The notes under the pieces: model-generated
What the model was told of the DNA's origin: nothing
The model's input: the letters and a program-made list of their open reading frames with translations, nothing else
Databases searched by the model: none
From: SZUA-444 sp965226565
GTDB lineage: Bacteria; Bacillota; Clostridia; Oscillospirales; Ruminococcaceae
NCBI GenBank assembly: GCA_965226565.1
Contig: CBDDDI010000004.1
Coordinates: 186,001 to 250,000 of the forward strand
Length of the DNA stretch: 64,000 nucleotides
Direction of reading: 5' to 3'
Shown: piece after piece, positions 33,463 to 41,637 of the stretch
Position numbering within the stretch: position 1 is the first letter of the stretch
How the letters are laid out: each line of letters opens with the position of its first letter
Made by a program: the position numbers and the translations under genes

Positions 33463-34692
33463 TTACTTATTGTTACGTTTTGCATCAAGTTTTGCTTTAA
33501 CTTTGATAGGCAACCCAAACAAATTGATAAATCCAGCAGAATCAGCTTGATTATAAACTTCATCTTCATCAAATGTAGCAACTTCTTCATCATATAATGT
33601 GTATGGTGAAGTTAATGATGATGTAATAATATTACCTTTATATAATTTAAGTTTAACATCACCTGTTACTGTTTCTTGAGTTTTATCAACAAATGCAGAC
33701 AAAGCTTCACGAACTGGTGTATACCATTGACCATCATAAACAATGTCAGCAAAATCAATACCAAGCTTTTGTTTCATTCTTTGAGTTGCTTTATCAAGTG
33801 TTATTGTTTCTAAAGCATCATGTGCATAATACAAAATTGTTCCACCTGGAGTTTCATATACACCACGTGATTTCATTCCTACTAGACGATTTTCAACTAT
33901 ATCATCAAGCCCAATTCCGTTTGCTCCACCAATCTCATTTAATTTTGTAACAATTCCTACTCCATCCATTTTAACTCCATCAATTGCAACAGGAATTCCT
34001 TGTTCAAAAGAAATTGTTACATATGTAGCTTTATCAGGTGCCATTTCAGGAGATACTCCCATTTCTAAGAATCCTTCTTTATTATACAATGGCTCATTTG
34101 CTGGATCTTCAAGATCAAGACCTTCATGTGACAAATGCCATAGATTTTTATCTTTAGAATAATTAGTTTCTCTATTAATTTTCAAAGGAATATTATGTGC
34201 TTCTGCATATTCAATCTCATCTTCACGAGATTTTAATTCCCATTCACGCCAAGGTGCAATAATTTTCATATCTGGTGCAAATGCTTTTATTGTTAATTCA
34301 AAACGAACTTGGTCATTACCTTTACCTGTACAACCATGACAAATAGCGTCAGCACCTTCAGCAATTGCAATTTCTACAATTCTTTTTGCAATTGCAGGTC
34401 TTGCAAAACTTGTTCCAAGTAAATATTTATTTTCATAAACAGCTCCAGCTTTTAATGTTGGAAAAACAAAATCTTCAATAAATTCTTTATTTAAATCTTC
34501 AATATAAAGTTTTGAAGCTCCTGTTGCTTTAGCTTTTTCTTCAAGTCCTTCAAGTTCTGTTCCTTGACCAACATCACCAGAAACTGCTATTACTTCACAA
34601 TTATCATAATTTTCTTTTAACCATGGAATAATAATAGATGTATCTAAACCTCCAGAATATGCTAACACAACTTTTTTAATTTTATTTGACAT
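33463..34692 (-). CDS. argG: Argininosuccinate synthase
   Basis: 409 residues. It joins citrulline and aspartate using ATP. The PP-loop AYSGGLDTSIIIPWL and the GCTGKGNDQVRFE region are intact. I chose the ATG at 34692, 8 nt after a perfect GGAGG; the ATGs further upstream lack a site. It is the first gene of the arginine operon, with its promoter about 45 nt upstream. Confidence 0.97.
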   Translation of the reverse strand: MSNKIKKVVLAYSGGLDTSIIIPWLKENYDNCEVIAVSGDVGQGTELEGLEEKAKATGASKLYIEDLNKEFIEDFVFPTLKAGAVYENKYLLGTSFARPAIAKRIVEIAIAEGADAICHGCTGKGNDQVRFELTIKAFAPDMKIIAPWREWELKSREDEIEYAEAHNIPLKINRETNYSKDKNLWHLSHEGLDLEDPANEPLYNKEGFLEMGVSPEMAPDKATYVTISFEQGIPVAIDGVKMDGVGIVTKLNEIGGANGIGLDDIVENRLVGMKSRGVYETPGGTILYYAHDALETITLDKATQRMKQKLGIDFADIVYDGQWYTPVREALSAFVDKTQETVTGDVKLKLYKGNIITSSLTSPYTLYDEEVATFDEDEVYNQADSAGFINLFGLPIKVKAKLDAKRNNK

Positions 34693-34736
34693 TAGTACAA
34701 CCTCCATATTCAATTTGTTTTTATCTGTTACATATA

Positions 34737-34764
34737 ATTATACATATAAAATGCATAATGTCAA
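34737..34764 (-). promoter_or_regulatory. Sigma-A promoter of the arginine operon
   Basis: Minus-strand TTGACA (34759-34764), 16-nt spacer, TATAAT (34737-34742). The 5' leader would be only about 35 nt, leaving no room for an attenuator. Confidence 0.8.
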
Positions 34765-34811
34765 GCTAAATATATACTTTTATTCGCTTTTTATGCATTA
34801 TTACAAAAACA

Positions 34812-34829
34812 AATGAATAAAAATACAAA
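34812..34829. promoter_or_regulatory. ARG-box-like ArgR/AhrC operator
   Basis: The plus-strand sequence AATGAATAAAAATACAAA fits 15 of 18 positions of the AhrC operator consensus as I recall it (CATGAATAAAAATKCAAK). It lies about 50 nt upstream of the arg promoter -35 box. Regulation by ArgR is therefore likely, but the site is single and untested. Confidence 0.5.
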
Positions 34830-35006
34830 GGTATTAGCAATTTACATATTTAAATGTATAATAAACATCCTATCATCCTATATAAATAATAAAATGGCTA
34901 TTAATCAATAAAATACATATTTTTTATTATATTCCATATTTATTTCCTTAATATGTTTATAGTATAAGATTATATACTATATTACTTAAAAAGACAATAT
35001 ATTTTG
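34830..35006. other. AT-rich intergenic region between divergent genes
   Basis: No gene is visible. It contains a 9-bp inverted repeat TATAGTATA / TATACTATA (34958-34981) about 25 nt upstream of the predicted -35 box of the flavin reductase gene, a possible operator. Confidence 0.35.
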
Positions 35007-35035
35007 TTGCATAAATATATTATTTTGTATATAAT
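35007..35035 (+). promoter_or_regulatory. Promoter of the flavin reductase gene
   Basis: TTGCAT (35007-35012), 17-nt spacer, TATAAT (35030-35035), about 40 nt before the ATG. Confidence 0.55.
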
Positions 35036-35077
35036 ATCTTATATGCAATTAACATTTTAAGATTTGGAGGTCTTTTT

Positions 35078-35575
35078 ATGAACTTAAAAGAATTTAACAT
35101 TGAAGAAGAACAAATAAATCCATTTGTAGAAATAGGAAAACGTTGGTTTTTGATTACTGCAGGAAATAAAGAAGGATTTAATACTATGACAGCATCATGG
35201 GGCGCTATGGGTGTAATGTGGCACAAAAACTGCTTTACTATTGTTGTTAGACCTCAAAGAAAAACTCTTGAATTTTTAGATAGCAACGAGAATTTTTCAA
35301 TTTGCTTCTTTGATGAAAAAGATAAAGATATATTAAAATATTGTGGTGCTAATTCTGGATACAATGTTGATAAAATTAAAGAAACTGGATTAACTCCTGT
35401 TTTTAAAGATAATACTGTTGTTTTTGAGCAAGCTGCAAAAGTATTAATTTGTAAAAAACTTTTTGTTCAAAAACTTGAAGAAGAAAGTTTTGTTGATAAA
35501 TCATTACTTTCTAATTATGAAAACAATGATTATCATTATGCTATAGTTGGAGAAATAATAGAAGCTGAAAAATAA
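35078..35575 (+). CDS. Flavin reductase-like FMN-binding protein
   Basis: 165 residues of the flavin reductase (FMN-binding split barrel) family. FLITAGNKEGFNTMTASWGAMGVMWHKNCFTIVVRPQRKTLEFL covers the FMN-binding loop (MTASWG and RPQRxT). These proteins bind FMN and reduce it or act as flavoredoxins; the partner is unknown. It is a single gene with a good GGAGG site and a shared terminator with dtd. Confidence 0.88.
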   Translation: MNLKEFNIEEEQINPFVEIGKRWFLITAGNKEGFNTMTASWGAMGVMWHKNCFTIVVRPQRKTLEFLDSNENFSICFFDEKDKDILKYCGANSGYNVDKIKETGLTPVFKDNTVVFEQAAKVLICKKLFVQKLEEESFVDKSLLSNYENNDYHYAIVGEIIEAEK

Positions 35576-35578
35576 ATA

Positions 35579-35613
35579 AAAAAAGTGTAGCAATAATAGC
35601 TACACTTTTTATT
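35579..35613. terminator. Bidirectional terminator between flavin reductase and dtd
   Basis: Stem AAAAGTGTAGC / GCTACACTTTT flanked by A and T runs between converging genes. Confidence 0.92.
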
Positions 35614-36048
35614 TTACTCTAATACAATTGTAAAAGGTCCATCATTAACTAAACTAACTTTCATATCAGCTCCAAAAATTCCTGTTTGAACTTTCTGACC
35701 TTTATCAATTAATCTTTGCACAAAATAATTATATAAATTTTCTGCAAGCTGTGGACTACCAGCTTGAATAAAATTAGGTCTATTACCTTTTTTACAATCA
35801 GCATATAACGTAAATTGTGATACAACCAAAAATTCTCCATTAATATCTTTTATAGATAAATTAATTTTATCATTTTCATCTGAAAAAATCCTAAGATTTG
35901 TTATTTTATCAACAAGTCTATCACAATCTTTTTCAGTATCATCTTTTCCTACACCAAATAAAACAACATATCCTTGATTAATTTCACCTACTGTTTTTTT
36001 ATCTACAACAACATTTGCTGATGAAACTCTTTGCAAAATTATTTTCAT
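35614..36048 (-). CDS. dtd: D-aminoacyl-tRNA deacylase
   Basis: 144 residues, normal length. It removes D-amino acids from tRNA. The active-site signature SQFTLYADCKKGNRP and the Gly-Pro motif NDGPFTIVLE at the end are both intact; VVLFGVGKDDTEKDCDRLVDKI is also conserved. In Firmicutes dtd often follows relA, but here it stands alone, divergent from an ArsC-like gene. Confidence 0.96.
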   Translation of the reverse strand: MKIILQRVSSANVVVDKKTVGEINQGYVVLFGVGKDDTEKDCDRLVDKITNLRIFSDENDKINLSIKDINGEFLVVSQFTLYADCKKGNRPNFIQAGSPQLAENLYNYFVQRLIDKGQKVQTGIFGADMKVSLVNDGPFTIVLE

Positions 36049-36131
36049 ACTCTTCTCCTATAAATACAGCATTTTTATAAATAAATTTATATACATGATA
36101 ACATTTACAATATTTAAAATCAATCAAATAT

Positions 36132-36160
36132 TTGCAAATGAGATTTTATTATAGTAAAAT
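36132..36160 (+). promoter_or_regulatory. Promoter of the ArsC-like gene
   Basis: TTGCAA (36132-36137), 17-nt spacer, TAAAAT (36155-36160). Confidence 0.55.
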
Positions 36161-36184
36161 AAAAGAAAAAATTGTAGGTGAAAT

Positions 36185-36526
36185 ATGAATATACAAATCT
36201 TTGGTAAATCAAAATGCTTTGATACAAAAAAAGCTGAAAGATATTTTAAAGAAAGAAAAATTAAATACCAACTTGTTGATATGAAAAAATACGGAATGAG
36301 TAAAGGTGAATTTAATAGTGTTAAAAATTCTATTGGTGGATTTAATAAAATGATTGATAATAAATCAAAATCAGAAACATTAACTTTAATTAAATATTTA
36401 AGTGATGATTTAGAAAAAGAACAAAAAGTTTTTGAAAATCAAAATCTAATTAAAACTCCTGTTGTTAGAAATGGTAAAAAAGCCACAATAGGATATTGTC
36501 CAGAAGTTTGGAAAGATTGGGAATAA
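36185..36526 (+). CDS. ArsC/Spx-family thioredoxin-fold protein
   Basis: 113 residues. IQIFGKSKCFDTKKAERYFKERKIKYQLVDM is the ArsC/YfgD/Spx beginning, and the family cis-proline appears in IKTPVVRNGKKATIGY. It has a single Cys (C12 region) followed by FDTK rather than the CxxC of Spx, which favours an arsenate-reductase-like (YffB type) protein. No arsenic genes are adjacent, so arsenate is not supported as substrate. Confidence 0.8.
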   Translation: MNIQIFGKSKCFDTKKAERYFKERKIKYQLVDMKKYGMSKGEFNSVKNSIGGFNKMIDNKSKSETLTLIKYLSDDLEKEQKVFENQNLIKTPVVRNGKKATIGYCPEVWKDWE

Positions 36527-36532
36527 AAATCA

Positions 36533-36561
36533 TTGCATTAATTGATAATAACAGTTATAAT
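36533..36561 (+). promoter_or_regulatory. Promoter of the cyclophilin gene
   Basis: TTGCAT (36533-36538), 17-nt spacer, TATAAT (36556-36561), about 50 nt before the ATG. Confidence 0.7.
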
Positions 36562-36612
36562 ATTAAACGTAACAAATGGTATTAAGTATACATTAAAGGA
36601 GATTATTATATT

Positions 36613-37086
36613 ATGGTAACAATCACAATGGAAAACAATAAACAAATTAAAATAGAGCTTTATCCTGACAAAGCTCCTATCTCATGTGAAAATTTCATCA
36701 ATCTTGTTAAAGATGGTTTTTATGATGGACTTATTTTTCATAGAGTAATCCAAGGCTTTATGATTCAAGGTGGATGTCCAGACGGAACAGGAATGGGCGG
36801 ACCTGGACATTGTATTAAAGGCGAATTCGCTGCAAATGGTGTTCAAAATGATATTAAACATACTCGTGGAGTTCTTTCAATGGCTCGTTCACAAGATATG
36901 AATTCTGCTGGTTCTCAATTCTTTATTATGCACCAAGATTCACCTCATCTTGATGGCCAATATGCAGCTTTCGGAAAAGTTGTTGAAGGAATGGATGTTG
37001 TTGATGAAATTGCAACAACTGCTGTTGATTTCAGAGATAAACCTAAAGCAGATCAAAAAATGATCAAAGTAGAATACAGCGAATAA
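36613..37086 (+). CDS. Cyclophilin-type peptidyl-prolyl isomerase
   Basis: 157 residues, the small bacterial cytosolic type. The catalytic signature is FHRVIQGFMIQGGCPDGTGMGGPGH, and SMARSQDMNSAGSQFFI and FGKVVEGMDVVD follow as expected. It speeds folding at proline bonds. No signal peptide is present, so it acts in the cytosol. AAAGGAG lies about 10 nt before the ATG. Confidence 0.95.
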   Translation: MVTITMENNKQIKIELYPDKAPISCENFINLVKDGFYDGLIFHRVIQGFMIQGGCPDGTGMGGPGHCIKGEFAANGVQNDIKHTRGVLSMARSQDMNSAGSQFFIMHQDSPHLDGQYAAFGKVVEGMDVVDEIATTAVDFRDKPKADQKMIKVEYSE

Positions 37087-37106
37087 TATTAAAATTTCAA
37101 AAAATA

Positions 37107-37146
37107 TTAGAGAACTTTTTATTATAAAAGGTTCTCTTTTTTTATT
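37107..37146 (+). terminator. Terminator after the cyclophilin gene
   Basis: Stem AGAGAAC / GTTCTCT extended by T/A pairs, followed by T7. Confidence 0.88.
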
Positions 37147-37248
37147 ATAAAAATTTCATATTGCATTTTTAAAATTATATAAAAATATTTTGTATAATTT
37201 TACTTTATCCGTAAAAAATAATAAAAAAATTAACAAGGCGGAGATTTT

Positions 37249-38265
37249 ATGTCAACGATTTTAAATAGGTGCACTGTAAAAATGTCTACATGTCCATCAA
37301 TAAAATCCTTTGCTTGTATTGCAGGAAAAAAAGAAAGCGAAGGACCTATGAAAGAGTGTTTTGACAGAACTAATGTTGATCCATATTTTGGACAAAAAAC
37401 TTTTGAACAAGGTGAAAGCGAATTACAAAAACAAACAATAGAGCTTGCAATTAAAAAAGCCAACCTTTCTCCAGAAGATATAAATTTTATGTTTGATGGA
37501 GATTTGCTAAACCAATGTATAGGCTCAACATTTGGAATAAGAGATTTAAAAATACCTTTTCTAGGAATCTATGGAGCATGTTCAACAATGTCAGAAGGAC
37601 TTTGTTTGTCATCAATGTTAATGGATAATAAAATTGGCAAAAACATTGTTGCTGTAACATCATCGCATTTTTGCACAGCTGAAAGACAATTTAGACTTCC
37701 ACTTGAATATGGTGGACAACGAACACCAACAGCTCAATGGACTGCAACAGCAAGTGGAGCAATAGTTTTATCAGAATCAAAAAAGCCACCTTTTGTAAGA
37801 GCAGTTTCAGTTGGCACAATACAGGATTTAGGAATAAAAGATGCAAACAACATGGGAGCAGCAATGGCACCTGCAGCAGCGACTACTATAAAACAATTTT
37901 TAACTGATCTAAATTTAAAACCAAAAGATTTTGATTATATAATAACAGGTGATCTAGGAACAATAGGAAGTAATCTTTTGTATGAATTACTTTTAGAAGA
38001 TAATATTGATATAAAAAAACAGCATGTTGATTGTGGAGTAATGATGTATGATATAGAAAACCAAGATGTTCATGCTGGAGGATCAGGATGTGGTTGTTCT
38101 GCAAGCATATTATGTGGACATTTCTTACCAAAAATTCAAAAATCCGAAATAAAGAATATTATGTTTTGTGCAACAGGAGCATTAATGTCATCAATATCAG
38201 CACAACAAGGAGAATCAATTCCAAGTATAAGCCATGGAGTATGGATATCTAATAATATAGGATAA
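37249..38265 (+). CDS. spoVAD: Stage V sporulation protein AD
   Basis: 338 residues with the thiolase-like fold of SpoVAD, the subunit of the SpoVA channel that binds dipicolinic acid and moves it into the spore. GIYGACSTMSEGLCLSSML, TSSHFCTAERQFRLPLEYGGQR and HAGGSGCGCSA are family hallmarks. A GGCGGAG site precedes the ATG. spoVAE follows after 12 nt. The usual partner spoVAC is not upstream; a cyclophilin gene is there instead. A clear sigma-G promoter could not be identified by eye in the AT-rich 100 nt upstream. Confidence 0.96.
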   Translation: MSTILNRCTVKMSTCPSIKSFACIAGKKESEGPMKECFDRTNVDPYFGQKTFEQGESELQKQTIELAIKKANLSPEDINFMFDGDLLNQCIGSTFGIRDLKIPFLGIYGACSTMSEGLCLSSMLMDNKIGKNIVAVTSSHFCTAERQFRLPLEYGGQRTPTAQWTATASGAIVLSESKKPPFVRAVSVGTIQDLGIKDANNMGAAMAPAAATTIKQFLTDLNLKPKDFDYIITGDLGTIGSNLLYELLLEDNIDIKKQHVDCGVMMYDIENQDVHAGGSGCGCSASILCGHFLPKIQKSEIKNIMFCATGALMSSISAQQGESIPSISHGVWISNNIG

Positions 38266-38277
38266 AAAGGAGCATAT

Positions 38278-38646
38278 ATGGAACTTTTTATAGATTTAAT
38301 AAAAGCATTTTTAGTTGGTGGAACATTATGTGCAATTGGACAAATCCTTATAGATTACACAAAACTTACTCCAGCAAGAATACTTGTTATATATGTTGTA
38401 TCAGGAGTGCTTTTTGGAGCAGTAGGAATATACAAACCTCTCATTGATTGGGCTGGAGCTGGAGCAACAGTACCACTTTCAGGATTTGGATATTTATTAT
38501 TCAAAGGAGTAAAAGAAGCAGTTACAGAACAAGGAATCTTAGGTATATTTACAGGAGGTTTCACAGCAGCAGCTGGAGGAATTTCAGCAGCAATAATATC
38601 AGGACTAGTAATGGCATTAATATTTAAACCAGGAGACAAATCATAA
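38278..38646 (+). CDS. spoVAE: Stage V sporulation protein AE
   Basis: 122 residues with four membrane segments. FLVGGTLCAIGQILIDYTKLTPARILV and PLSGFGYLLFKGVKEA match SpoVAE(b), a membrane part of the spore dipicolinate channel. The length agrees with the family. AAAGGAG lies 6 nt before the ATG. It forms a two-gene operon with spoVAD closed by a strong terminator. Confidence 0.95.
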   Translation: MELFIDLIKAFLVGGTLCAIGQILIDYTKLTPARILVIYVVSGVLFGAVGIYKPLIDWAGAGATVPLSGFGYLLFKGVKEAVTEQGILGIFTGGFTAAAGGISAAIISGLVMALIFKPGDKS

Positions 38647-38682
38647 CAAAAAACCCATACTATTTAAAGTATGGGTTTTATT
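38647..38682. terminator. Bidirectional terminator between spoVAE and trpB
   Basis: Stem AAAACCCATACT / AGTATGGGTTTT with runs of A and T on both sides, between converging genes. Confidence 0.93.
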
Positions 38683-38737
38683 AATTCATATTTAACGTTT
38701 ACATTTTGCAATCTTAAAGAGTTTCTAAATATAACAT

Positions 38738-39928
38738 TTACATTTTAACAATTTTAGAAATTTCCTCAACATCTTTATCTCCACGTCCAGATAAATTGAT
38801 AACCAAAATTTTATCTTTATCAAGTGTAGGAGCAATTTTCATAGCACCAGCAACAGCATGAGAACTTTCAATTGCTGGAATTATTCCTTCTAATTTTGAT
38901 AATGCTAAGAAAGCATCAACAGCTTCTTTGTCAGTTGCTGTAATATATTCAGCACGACCTGTTGCTTGATAATGACAATGTTCAGGACCAACACCAGGAT
39001 AATCAAGTCCAGCTGAAATTGAGTAAACCGGAGCAGGCTCACCATTTTCATCTTGAATCACTTTACATTTAAATCCATGTAAAACTCCAACTTTACCAAG
39101 TGTCAATGTTGCAGCATGATCTAATGTATCAAGACCTCTACCAGATGGTTCAACACCAATAAATTTTACATCTTTATCTTCATAAAAAGGCGCAAACATT
39201 CCAATAGCATTGCTTCCTCCTCCAACACAAGCAACAAGATAATCAGGCAATCTTCCTTCTGCTTCTAAACATTGCTTTTTAGTCTCTTTACCAATAACAG
39301 ATTGGAAATACTTAACCATTTGAGGATATGGATCAGGTCCAACAGCAGAACCAAGCATATAATAAGTATTGTCTGCGTTTCTTATTAAATCTCCTAAAGC
39401 CTCATCCACAGCGTCTTTAAGTGTTCTTGTTCCAGTTGTTACAGGAATAACTTTTGCACCTAACAGCTGCATTCTAAAAACATTAAGTGATTGTCTTCTG
39501 CAATCTTCTTCTCCCATATAAATAATACAATCCATGTCAAACAATGCACATGCTGTAGCAGTTGCAACTCCATGTTGTCCAGCTCCTGTTTCAGCAATAA
39601 CTCTTTTTTTACCAAGACGTTTTGCAAGTAACGCTTGACCTAAAACATTATTAATTTTATGAGATCCTGTATGATTTAAATCTTCACGTTTTAAATAAAT
39701 TTTAGCTCCACCAAGTTTTTTAGTCAATTTCTCAGCATAATAAAATTCTGATGGTCTTCCTGTATAATTTTTTTGATAATATTCAAGCTCTTTTGCAAAT
39801 TCAGGATTTTCTTTTTCTTTCAAAAATTCCTCTTTAACTTCTGATAATACAGCTTGCAATTCTTCTGGAATAAAACTTCCTCCGAATTCTCCAAAAAATC
39901 CTTTTTCATTAGGTAAATTGTTTGTCAT
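38738..39928 (-). CDS. trpB: Tryptophan synthase beta subunit
   Basis: 396 residues. It makes tryptophan from indole and serine. The PLP lysine is in REDLNHTGSHKINNVLGQ, the catalytic loop in AETGAGQHGVATATACA, and the phosphate-binding CVGGGSNAIG and monovalent-cation region SAGLDYPGVGPEH are intact, so this is the TrpB1 type. I chose the ATG at 39928, about 8 nt after GAAAGGA. No trpA or other trp genes are adjacent, so it may work with indole from elsewhere. A tryptophan-type T-box leader precedes it. Confidence 0.96.
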   Translation of the reverse strand: MTNNLPNEKGFFGEFGGSFIPEELQAVLSEVKEEFLKEKENPEFAKELEYYQKNYTGRPSEFYYAEKLTKKLGGAKIYLKREDLNHTGSHKINNVLGQALLAKRLGKKRVIAETGAGQHGVATATACALFDMDCIIYMGEEDCRRQSLNVFRMQLLGAKVIPVTTGTRTLKDAVDEALGDLIRNADNTYYMLGSAVGPDPYPQMVKYFQSVIGKETKKQCLEAEGRLPDYLVACVGGGSNAIGMFAPFYEDKDVKFIGVEPSGRGLDTLDHAATLTLGKVGVLHGFKCKVIQDENGEPAPVYSISAGLDYPGVGPEHCHYQATGRAEYITATDKEAVDAFLALSKLEGIIPAIESSHAVAGAMKIAPTLDKDKILVINLSGRGDKDVEEISKIVKM

Positions 39929-39997
39929 AAAAAACATCCTTTCATCAATCATATAATTTGCCGTTTGTGAATGAATGTTGTATTTTGCTGGCTTAAA

Positions 39998-40267
39998 ATA
40001 AAAAAACTGCCCTTATCGAAATAAGGACAGATATATAATCTGAAGCCACCCTATGTCTTATTGTATAATTATTTATACAATCGACGTCTTTAGCAAAATG
40101 CCAACACATTTTCGCCTTGTAACGTAGGCATACGTCAAAGAATACTAGGCTTCTAAAGCTTTTCACTTTGCCCTCAATGGTCCATTTATCCGTATCGTTT
40201 GCTGCCGGTTCTCAGCTATTCCGACTCTCTGAAAGCTCGTATAAGGTTTTATCTCCATATCAACGGT
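39998..40267 (-). promoter_or_regulatory. T-box riboswitch leader, tryptophan specifier, upstream of trpB
   Basis: Read on the minus strand. Stem I carries the distal features CAGAGAGTCGG...GCTGAGAACCGG, then the specifier segment GATAAATGGACC with TGG (Trp, 40184-40182) followed by a purine. The T-box core AGGGTGGC lies at 40052-40045; the bulge TGGC would pair with a tRNA ending in discriminator G, as in tRNA-Trp. A terminator (CTGTCCTTAT-TTCG-ATAAGGGCAG, T6) ends it at 39998-40031. The ACCGCG half of the canonical motif is degenerate. The reader is expected to raise trpB when tRNA-Trp is uncharged. Confidence 0.9.
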
Positions 40268-40274
40268 TTAGTTT

Positions 40275-40303
40275 ATAATATCATTTTTTTCGTGAATTGT
40301 CAA
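40275..40303 (-). promoter_or_regulatory. Promoter of the T-box/trpB transcript
   Basis: Minus-strand TTGACA (40298-40303), 17-nt spacer, TATTAT (40275-40280). The -35 box lies inside the last codons of the upstream diguanylate cyclase gene. Confidence 0.88.
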
Positions 40304-41402
40304 CACTTATTTTCTTTTTATTTTCCCACGAATCTAACATTTTTATATTTTGAGTCGTAATAACAGTATTCTTCCCCATTTCTTTTCCTTTATACAAACA
40401 TTGATCCGCATGTTCTATAAGCTCTGCTGTACAATGGCCATTTCTGCTAGAACTTACTCCACAAGTTACACTAACTCTTATTGTTTGATAATTACTTCCA
40501 AAATTATGTTCTGCAATAGCTCTACGAACTTTATGTGCTACAACTTCTGCACTTGAGATATTAGTTCTTGGCAATATAATCAAAATTTCTTCTCCGCCCC
40601 ATCTACAAACCATATCTTCTTTTCTTAATGAAGTCATAATAATTTTGGAAACACCTTTTAATACTACATCTCCTGTTTGGTGGCCATATGTATCATTTAA
40701 TTTTTTAAAATCATCTATATCAATCATAACAAGTGAAAACTCTTGTTTTTGCAATGCAGCATTTGCTACATAATTTTCTAATCTTTTCTCAAACGATCTT
40801 CTATTATAAAGTCCTGTCAAAGGATCTGTATTAGCAAGATGCTCTAAAGTTTCATTTTTATTACTAAGCTGATATGTTTGAGTATATGTTATTTTAGCAT
40901 ATCTATGTGACATAAATGCAACCATACTTATACTATAAACAACATTTCCTAAATACAATATAGAAATATAATTTTCTTGCATAGTAAATTTAGGAGTAAC
41001 TTCTTTTGAAACATAAAACGCTACAACAAAAAATACAGCTTCTAAAATTGTAACAAATAATTTCATAACGCTTTTTTTAAAACTTATATAATATATTATA
41101 GGAATAGATGCCAAAATATAAAAATAAAATCCTGCTTCCCATTTTATAAAAAATAGCGAAAAAACCAAATTTGCTGTTAATTCAAAAATAGTTAAAATTC
41201 CTGTTATTTGTTTTGCAGAATTTCTATTATATATAAAACTAAGCACATAAAAAGCTGAACTAAAGCTATTATAATATAGCAATGGAGGTATTTTAGTAAC
41301 ATAAAAAAGAATACTCAATAAAAAATGCATGATGAAACATATAATACATAGAAAACTAATTATTTTTTTAGAATTATCCCTAGTTACTATTGCACAATTC
41401 AT
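40281..41402 (-). CDS. Membrane-bound diguanylate cyclase (GGDEF)
   Basis: 373 residues. Residues 1-175 hold about six membrane segments forming a sensor region without a named domain; residues 200-345 form a GGDEF domain. The signature is GGEE (269-272, followed by Ile instead of Phe), the metal-binding Asp lies in VMIDIDDFKKLND, and the inhibitory I-site RKED (260-263) is present. It should make c-di-GMP. GGAGG lies 9 nt before the ATG. The gene is monocistronic, and its 3' end holds the promoter of the T-box leader. Confidence 0.9.
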   Translation of the reverse strand: MNCAIVTRDNSKKIISFLCIICFIMHFLLSILFYVTKIPPLLYYNSFSSAFYVLSFIYNRNSAKQITGILTIFELTANLVFSLFFIKWEAGFYFYILASIPIIYYISFKKSVMKLFVTILEAVFFVVAFYVSKEVTPKFTMQENYISILYLGNVVYSISMVAFMSHRYAKITYTQTYQLSNKNETLEHLANTDPLTGLYNRRSFEKRLENYVANAALQKQEFSLVMIDIDDFKKLNDTYGHQTGDVVLKGVSKIIMTSLRKEDMVCRWGGEEILIILPRTNISSAEVVAHKVRRAIAEHNFGSNYQTIRVSVTCGVSSSRNGHCTAELIEHADQCLYKGKEMGKNTVITTQNIKMLDSWENKKKISVDNSRKK

Positions 41403-41468
41403 TATTTTTGCCTCCTTGATATTTGTAAATCCTTACCTTAACAATATTTTTATTATTTAGTTGTATTA

Positions 41469-41497
41469 ATTATACAACTTTCGAATTCAAATTTCAA
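41469..41497 (-). promoter_or_regulatory. Promoter of the diguanylate cyclase gene
   Basis: Minus-strand TTGAAA (41492-41497), 17-nt spacer, TATAAT (41469-41474). Confidence 0.7.
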
Positions 41498-41637
41498 TAT
41501 TTTTCATAAAATAATGAGATTGTTTAATAGTTTGTTAATAAATTTAGTGTTTTTTACCATCATGCATAATATTCTCTATTTTCGAATAATAATAGCTTAA
41601 AGACAACCATAGACAAACATTCGAAAGGATCTTACAT

